Shown here in pieces: positions 59,201 to 64,000 of a stretch of 64,000 nucleotides of DNA. This DNA comes from Prosapia bicincta (Eukaryota; Arthropoda; Insecta; Hemiptera; Cercopidae). The stretch's first letter is position 1; each line of letters starts with the position of its first letter. The notes beneath the pieces were generated by a model. The model searched no databases, was not told where the DNA came from, and saw only the letters and a list, made by a program, of their open reading frames with translations. The stretch is taken from the NCBI GenBank assembly GCA_036971475.1, contig JBAIZL010000007.1:36208283-36272282 (forward strand), in the 5' to 3' direction. The position numbers were made by a program, and so were the translations under genes.

Positions 59201-62200
59201 TATAGTATATAAGCCTATGTAGGATAGCATCCATGCTGGTTAGCATAGTATTTATGTGGGTTTACACGCATATCTGTTTAGCACTGTATGTAGGCTTAGC
59301 ATATTATTTATGTAGGTTTACAAGCATATTTGTTTAACACACTATATAAGCTATCATTCATCCTGGCTTAACATATTATATAGGCCCTTGTGGGTAACGG
59401 GGATATTTGCCTAATACAGGATGTATATAGGTTAACCTGCATATTGGTTTAACATCGTATATATGGCTATTTAGAGTATATTGCATGCTGGTTTAACATA
59501 GTATATATGCCTATATTGGTTAGCATTGTATGTATATAGGTTGCGTAACTTTTTTTAAAAATTATATTGTAATATTTGTTGACCGTCATAGGCGTGATAG
59601 GTTATGCATTGTTAGCTATACCATATAGTACTTCCCTTATTATACGGTTGCCTGGCTCTACCTGATAGACGAGGTGTAAATGTGTGTCAGGCTTAGATCA
59701 TATAGGCTTTGACCAGTGGTTTACCGACATAGCAGGCCTATGTATGGATTCATGTAAGTCGGCTTGGCATAGTATGTGTGCAGGTTTACACGCATATTTG
59801 TTTAACATATTATGTGTGCTATCACGTATGTAGGCTTAACAAGCCTGTGTATGATAGCATGCATGATGGCTTAGCATCGTTTTATAACATATATTTATTC
59901 ACGTTTTGTGATAGGCCTCGTTATTAGTGTTTCTCCATATATACCTTTATATCTAGATACATTTACAGCTATAGGATATATCCATTGAGGCTATTTGATT
60001 ATTTACATTGATTTCTGATTATATATATGTAGGCCCTGGTATGCCAATAGTACATAGTAAGTTGATACAGTAATCAAAACATATACACGTGCCTAGATTC
60101 ACAACGACACAGCCGTGCGGGTTTTAAGCTTGCTATAGCGGTCACCGGCCGTCGTTGCGGTTTTTAGATAATGCGTTATCTCTGCATGTCTGTACATGTC
60201 CAACACACGGTCAAACGTATTCCCTGAAACGACGGGGCTTTATTGCTTTGTTTATTATTTTGTAGCATAGACAAATTTTGACAATCATAACCCTTGCCCC
60301 CTCTAGTTATGGAGGGCCTAATACCTGAGTCGCTCGGTCGCCGATACATCATATATCTTTACGCGGGATTGATTGATTATGCGTTGGTAGATGTACCCTA
60401 TAGTACCTCCCATATTATACGGTTGCCAGGATCAACCTGATAGAAGAGGTGAAAATAGCTCAGGTCATGAAGGTTTTGGCCCGTGGTTTACAGACATAGT
60501 ATGTTGGCCTAGCATAGTATGTATGTAGGCTTGCTTGCTTATTTGTTTAACACATTATGTGGGCTATCATATATATATTGGTTTAGCATGGTATATGGGC
60601 CTTCACGTCTTACTGAGACCGTTTGCGTAAGCCTACCGGGCCCCTGCAATGTGATTGGTCGATTCAACTTGTTGACTATTTGCACTCGGTGTATAATTGT
60701 TGGTAGTTTTATCTAACCGATCGGTTTTTGACAATTTCATATATTATTTGATAACCACCCCTACTTAATGTACGATTCCTGGGTTACTTTACCTATGGGC
60801 TGGCTTCGAGATGGCTTTTACCTAAGTCCTTGCTCCGTGTTTGCTTTACCTATGGTCTAACTTCATGGTAGCTTTACCTAGGTCCCTACTCTGTGGTAGC
60901 TTTACCGGAGGTCTAGTTCCAGGGTTACTTTACCTATGGGCTGGCTTCGGGATAGCTTTTACCCAGGGCTTTGCTCCGTGTTAGCTTTACCTAAGGTCTA
61001 ACTCCGTGGTAGCTTTACCTAAGCTCCGACTCCGTGGTAGCTTTACCGGAGGTCTGGTTCCTGGGTTACTTTACCTAGGGCAAGGCTTCGGGCTAGCTTT
61101 TACCCGAGGCTTTGCTCCATGTTAGCTTTACCTAAGGTCTAATTCCATGGTAGCTTTACCTAAGACTTGGTGGGGGTATTTGTCTTGGTAGATGAAATAG
61201 CAACCATCCTAACCCTGCTCTTGTGTAGCTTACTTAAAGTCTGAGTGTGTTGTTTATTAATTTAGTAGGATAGACAAATTTTGAGTTTGGCAATCGTTTA
61301 CCCCCGGGCCCCTCATCACCCGATTCATTTGGGGTAGACCACTATAGTTAGGGTGAGCCTACTACTTACCTGGATTCGCTCGGGCGCTGATACGTCATCA
61401 GATAACCATTAAATCTTTCCAAAGTTACCCCCACCACCCAAGCTATTCCGCTGATTATTTTTGGCAATCTGAGGATAACCCACAGGCGAAACCGCCCCCG
61501 CAGCGTTCCTTATTGGACTCTAGACATATCCCGTACTGTCTGTTGATCCAACCGATCGATTTTCGGGATTTTCGTATTTTATTTAAAAACTACCCCTCGG
61601 TGAATCCACCCCCGCAGCGTTCCTTATTGGACTCTAGACATATCCCGTACTGTCTGTTGATCCAACCGCTCGATTTTCGGCATTTTCGTATTTTTTTAAA
61701 AAACTACCCCTTGGTGAAACTACCCCTACCGACGCGATAATACACTCTAAACTCACCCTATCAGTCAAGGCACGTTTTTCCAAAATTTTTTCGAAAACTA
61801 CCCCCCACCCCCAATCCACCCCCGGATCATCCCCCGGGTATGGTCCTGAACGTAGCCGAGGTCACCCCCAACACGTAGGTTAGGTTAGGTTAGATCCATT
61901 TTGGCTATCTTAGGTTAGTTAGCCGGAATTTATTTTTTTCGAAAAACTACCCCCCACCCCTCTAGACGTGGTCGAAACCACCCCCAAAGCTAGGGTCGGG
62001 GTCACGACGTCCGCCCGCATCATCCAATACTACCCCTATACTCCTAGGTTACGTAGCGGCCGATTTTGTTTTTTTTTTTTCGAAAAAACTACCCCCTACC
62101 CCCCTGAACGTGGTCAAAACCACCCCCGGGTCTGGGGTCACGGCCGGGATGACCTTGAGCATCATCCAAAACTACCCCTATAGTCCTAGGTTACGTAGCG

Positions 62201-62245
62201 GCCGAGTTAGGGGTGGGTCCGCGCCAAACTACCACACTTACTACT
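56294..62245 (-). repeat. Right arm of the 11.96-kb palindrome
   Basis: Inverted copy of 50291-56242, 5,952 bp. All repeat families described for the left arm recur here in mirrored order. The arm ends in CACTTACTACT and is followed at once by ACCGTT. The reverse frame 62191-62391 crosses the arm edge and is spurious. No coding sequence was found. Confidence 0.95.
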
Positions 62246-62251
62246 ACCGTT
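62246..62251. other. 6-bp direct repeat ACCGTT, right flank of the palindrome
   Basis: Partner of 50285-50290. If the palindrome and one copy are removed, the flanks join as TAAAGTA-ACCGTT-AGCGATCG, which would be the empty site. Confidence 0.6.
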
Positions 62252-63615
62252 AGCGATCGAGCGAAAGAGAGAGAGAGAGAGAATGAGTAAAGGAGATCCC
62301 ATTTTTTAGTTCGTCTGAGCCAGAAAGTAATTAAGTATGCAACATTATTTTTCTCTTCTTTTCTTGTTACTTTAATCTTTAGATACTTCATAAGATTGCT
62401 AATTAAGGAACATGGTTTTTCAGTTGTTGGTTTTTAACTTTTTCGACCTTTAACTTTTTCGTTAAAAACCTTAATTCGATTCTAATGAATTATTTTTTTT
62501 TGACAAATAAAGGCCGTTACATGATATTACAATACAAATGTTACCTAGTATTATAGAAAGTCTTCAGAAAAACGGAAAAAATAAAAGTTGTAGCTCTCAC
62601 GCCAAAATAACCTCGCTATAGCATCTTTCACAAAAGTTATACTCAACTAAACAGAGAACTATGTTGTACTAAATTAAAATATAACTGTACAATATAACTA
62701 CAGATTATCCGGTAAAAACAGACTCGGTTATATAAAGATAAATCTATTTTCATATTGCAAGCTAAGCTGTTAATATGGGTTAAGTTGTCAATTTTATACC
62801 GGTAACACAACTAATTGCGTAAGGAGAAACTACCTCTTGTCATGGCCACCCCCACCACTCAGACATCCCCATACAATCTCTACCAGAAGATGTTAATGGT
62901 ATAACAGTGTTGGGAGTTTTTCTCTTTCGCTTTATATTTTACTGCATCTCAAGCTGCATTTATAACGCAGTATCCAAGGTCCAAATATCATGTTGAACGC
63001 GAGCTTATTGTAAATCGTGAAATTTGAGTTAGTTTAGAAAAAACTAAGTTTGTGTTGTAATGAGAACTCCAGCGTCGTCACTGTCGACCGGTAGCACGAT
63101 GGCTCTCACCGCCCTCTCCACTCAACACTCGACGCTATGTTTGAGTTTCCCAGGCAACGTGTTTACTTAGTGCACAGAGGAGGTAAAGATAACGTTTCCT
63201 GCCACCTCCTCTGAATGGAGCTACTATTTTAACTGCAAACTTTGGACCCACCACGGTTCGTTTGCCAACCATCGAGATTATATGGTTTTGTTAAACTAAT
63301 CTAGACTATATCATGATCAAATAGCCAGTGTTTAAAAATAACTGAATACTATATAAGCAAATGAAGTCAAATAAATTGTCTTAATTAGACTGGGATATAG
63401 GGTACTGAGTTATACGAAGATACTACAATGTTAAAACTAGTGAAGATGCTGAACTAGAAAAGGAAGCCGAAGTAAGAAGCGAAACAAAATTAATTAGCTT
63501 CACATAGAAGCCAAACAAAATAAGGGTTTCGCAGACATCACAAGATAAAAACTTCAAAGATAGGATGTTATTGTCTAGGAATGGAAATCATGATTTTGTA
63601 TAGATTCGCCTTCCG
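62252..63615. other. Unique stretch with minor features
   Basis: No gene was recognised. A (GA)n run of about 17 bp lies at 62266-62282. A perfect 10-bp stem, CAGAGGAGGT at 63175-63184 and its complement at 63204-63213, encloses a 19-nt loop. The 63060-63260 part is richer in GC. Confidence 0.5.
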
Positions 63616-64000
63616 ATGAGATTCCCTAGGTCTCCACGTGCGAGTGAGTGTTGGAATTATCTACTCACTATCAACCTGCCTGCAAGCAGAGCCGTCTTAC
63701 TTGTAGATTCACAAGCTGCAGTATCAGCTCTTAGCAACAACACCCCTACTGACTGCTTGCGTACCATCCAGTGCCGTGCCAAGCTGTCTGAGCTCATCAC
63801 CATCGGCTGGGTACTGCGACTCCAATGGGTTCCAAGCCATGTGGGAATCCGTGCCAACTTAAGGGCCGATGTTATGGCGAAGCGTGGAGCAGAATCTAAC
63901 CAACCCACTATTCCGCTAACACTACGATCAGCTCAGAACCTCATCATCTCTTCGATCAGCTAGCATACCAATAAAGAACTTACAAATCTCAGCAGGAACA
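63616..64000 (+). pseudogene. Non-LTR retrotransposon RNase H domain remnant
   Basis: The forward frame 63616-63963 (115 residues) matches the RNase H domain at the end of ORF2 in Jockey/I/R1-type LINEs. Visible pieces are the catalytic Glu context (ASECW, residue 11), the catalytic Asp in LLVDSQAAVSAL (residue 31), LRLQWVPSHVGI (residues 68-79) with its His, and RADVMAKRGAE (residues 83-93) with the last Asp. The family pattern GNExAD reads ANLRAD. The first Asp segment (usually TDGS) is missing, so the 5' part is lost or frameshifted. A TAG at 63961 interrupts, but the same frame continues plausibly to the window edge. RNase H would degrade the RNA strand during target-primed reverse transcription. 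No reverse transcriptase or endonuclease is visible upstream, so this is a broken fragment. Confidence 0.8.

Noticed and set aside
63657..63908. 83-residue reverse frame at the window end
   Set aside because: Shadow of the LINE RNase H frame on the forward strand.

Overview
This window looks like arthropod, probably insect, nuclear DNA. It is AT-rich, has no intact protein gene and no bacterial-style operon. It carries decayed copies of typical animal transposons (piggyBac, a mariner-type helix-turn-helix, a Helitron helicase, a pogo/Tigger-like terminus, a LINE RNase H) and short TTAGG/CCTAA motifs like the common insect telomere repeat. More than half of it is tandem satellite or inverted repeat. 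The species cannot be named from the sequence. Most translated open frames are satellite or microsatellite readings, not genes.

Layout. 1-6.9 kb: AT-rich DNA with transposon remnants (piggyBac 1433-3199, mariner-type HTH 4244-4489, pogo/Tigger-like end about 5696-5775, Helitron helicase about 6330-6505) and three TA microsatellites. 6.9-8.1 kb: an 84/102-bp satellite whose every unit carries the palindrome GGGGCTTAAGCCCC. 8.1-13.9 kb: AT-rich DNA with no recognised gene, a possible promoter and first exon near 10.8-11.2 kb, and a tRNA-like SINE head at 13.62 kb. 13.94-20.98 kb: 90 units of a 78-bp satellite. 21-25.5 kb: a diverged dispersed repeat pair, a TA microsatellite, a 96-bp array and a 50-bp array. 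25.53-42.04 kb: a composite satellite of 89-bp (A) and 143-bp (B) units that share a module; about 4.55 kb of it is duplicated in tandem. 42.18-47.16 kb: 37 units of a 135-bp satellite. 47.76-48.22 kb: 11 units of a 42-bp repeat. 48.30-48.48 kb: a small foldback. 50.29-62.25 kb: a near-perfect palindrome with arms of 5,952 bp and a 51-bp spacer. 62.25-64 kb: unique DNA, then a broken LINE RNase H domain at the window edge.

The strongest candidate for something undescribed is the 11,955-bp palindrome. Its arms begin 5'-AGT and end ACT-3', a 6-bp direct repeat (ACCGTT) sits exactly at both outer edges, and no coding sequence is visible inside. Each arm also has its own inverted repetitive ends, so the whole looks like two roughly 6-kb units joined head to head and inserted as one. 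The termini resemble those of Maverick/Polinton elements, but no polymerase, integrase or capsid gene is present, so that assignment is a hypothesis. An assembly fold-back remains possible.

No gene network can be described. Repeat counts come from motif spacing in the sequence. Transposon assignments come from recognised protein motifs. No database search or alignment program was used.
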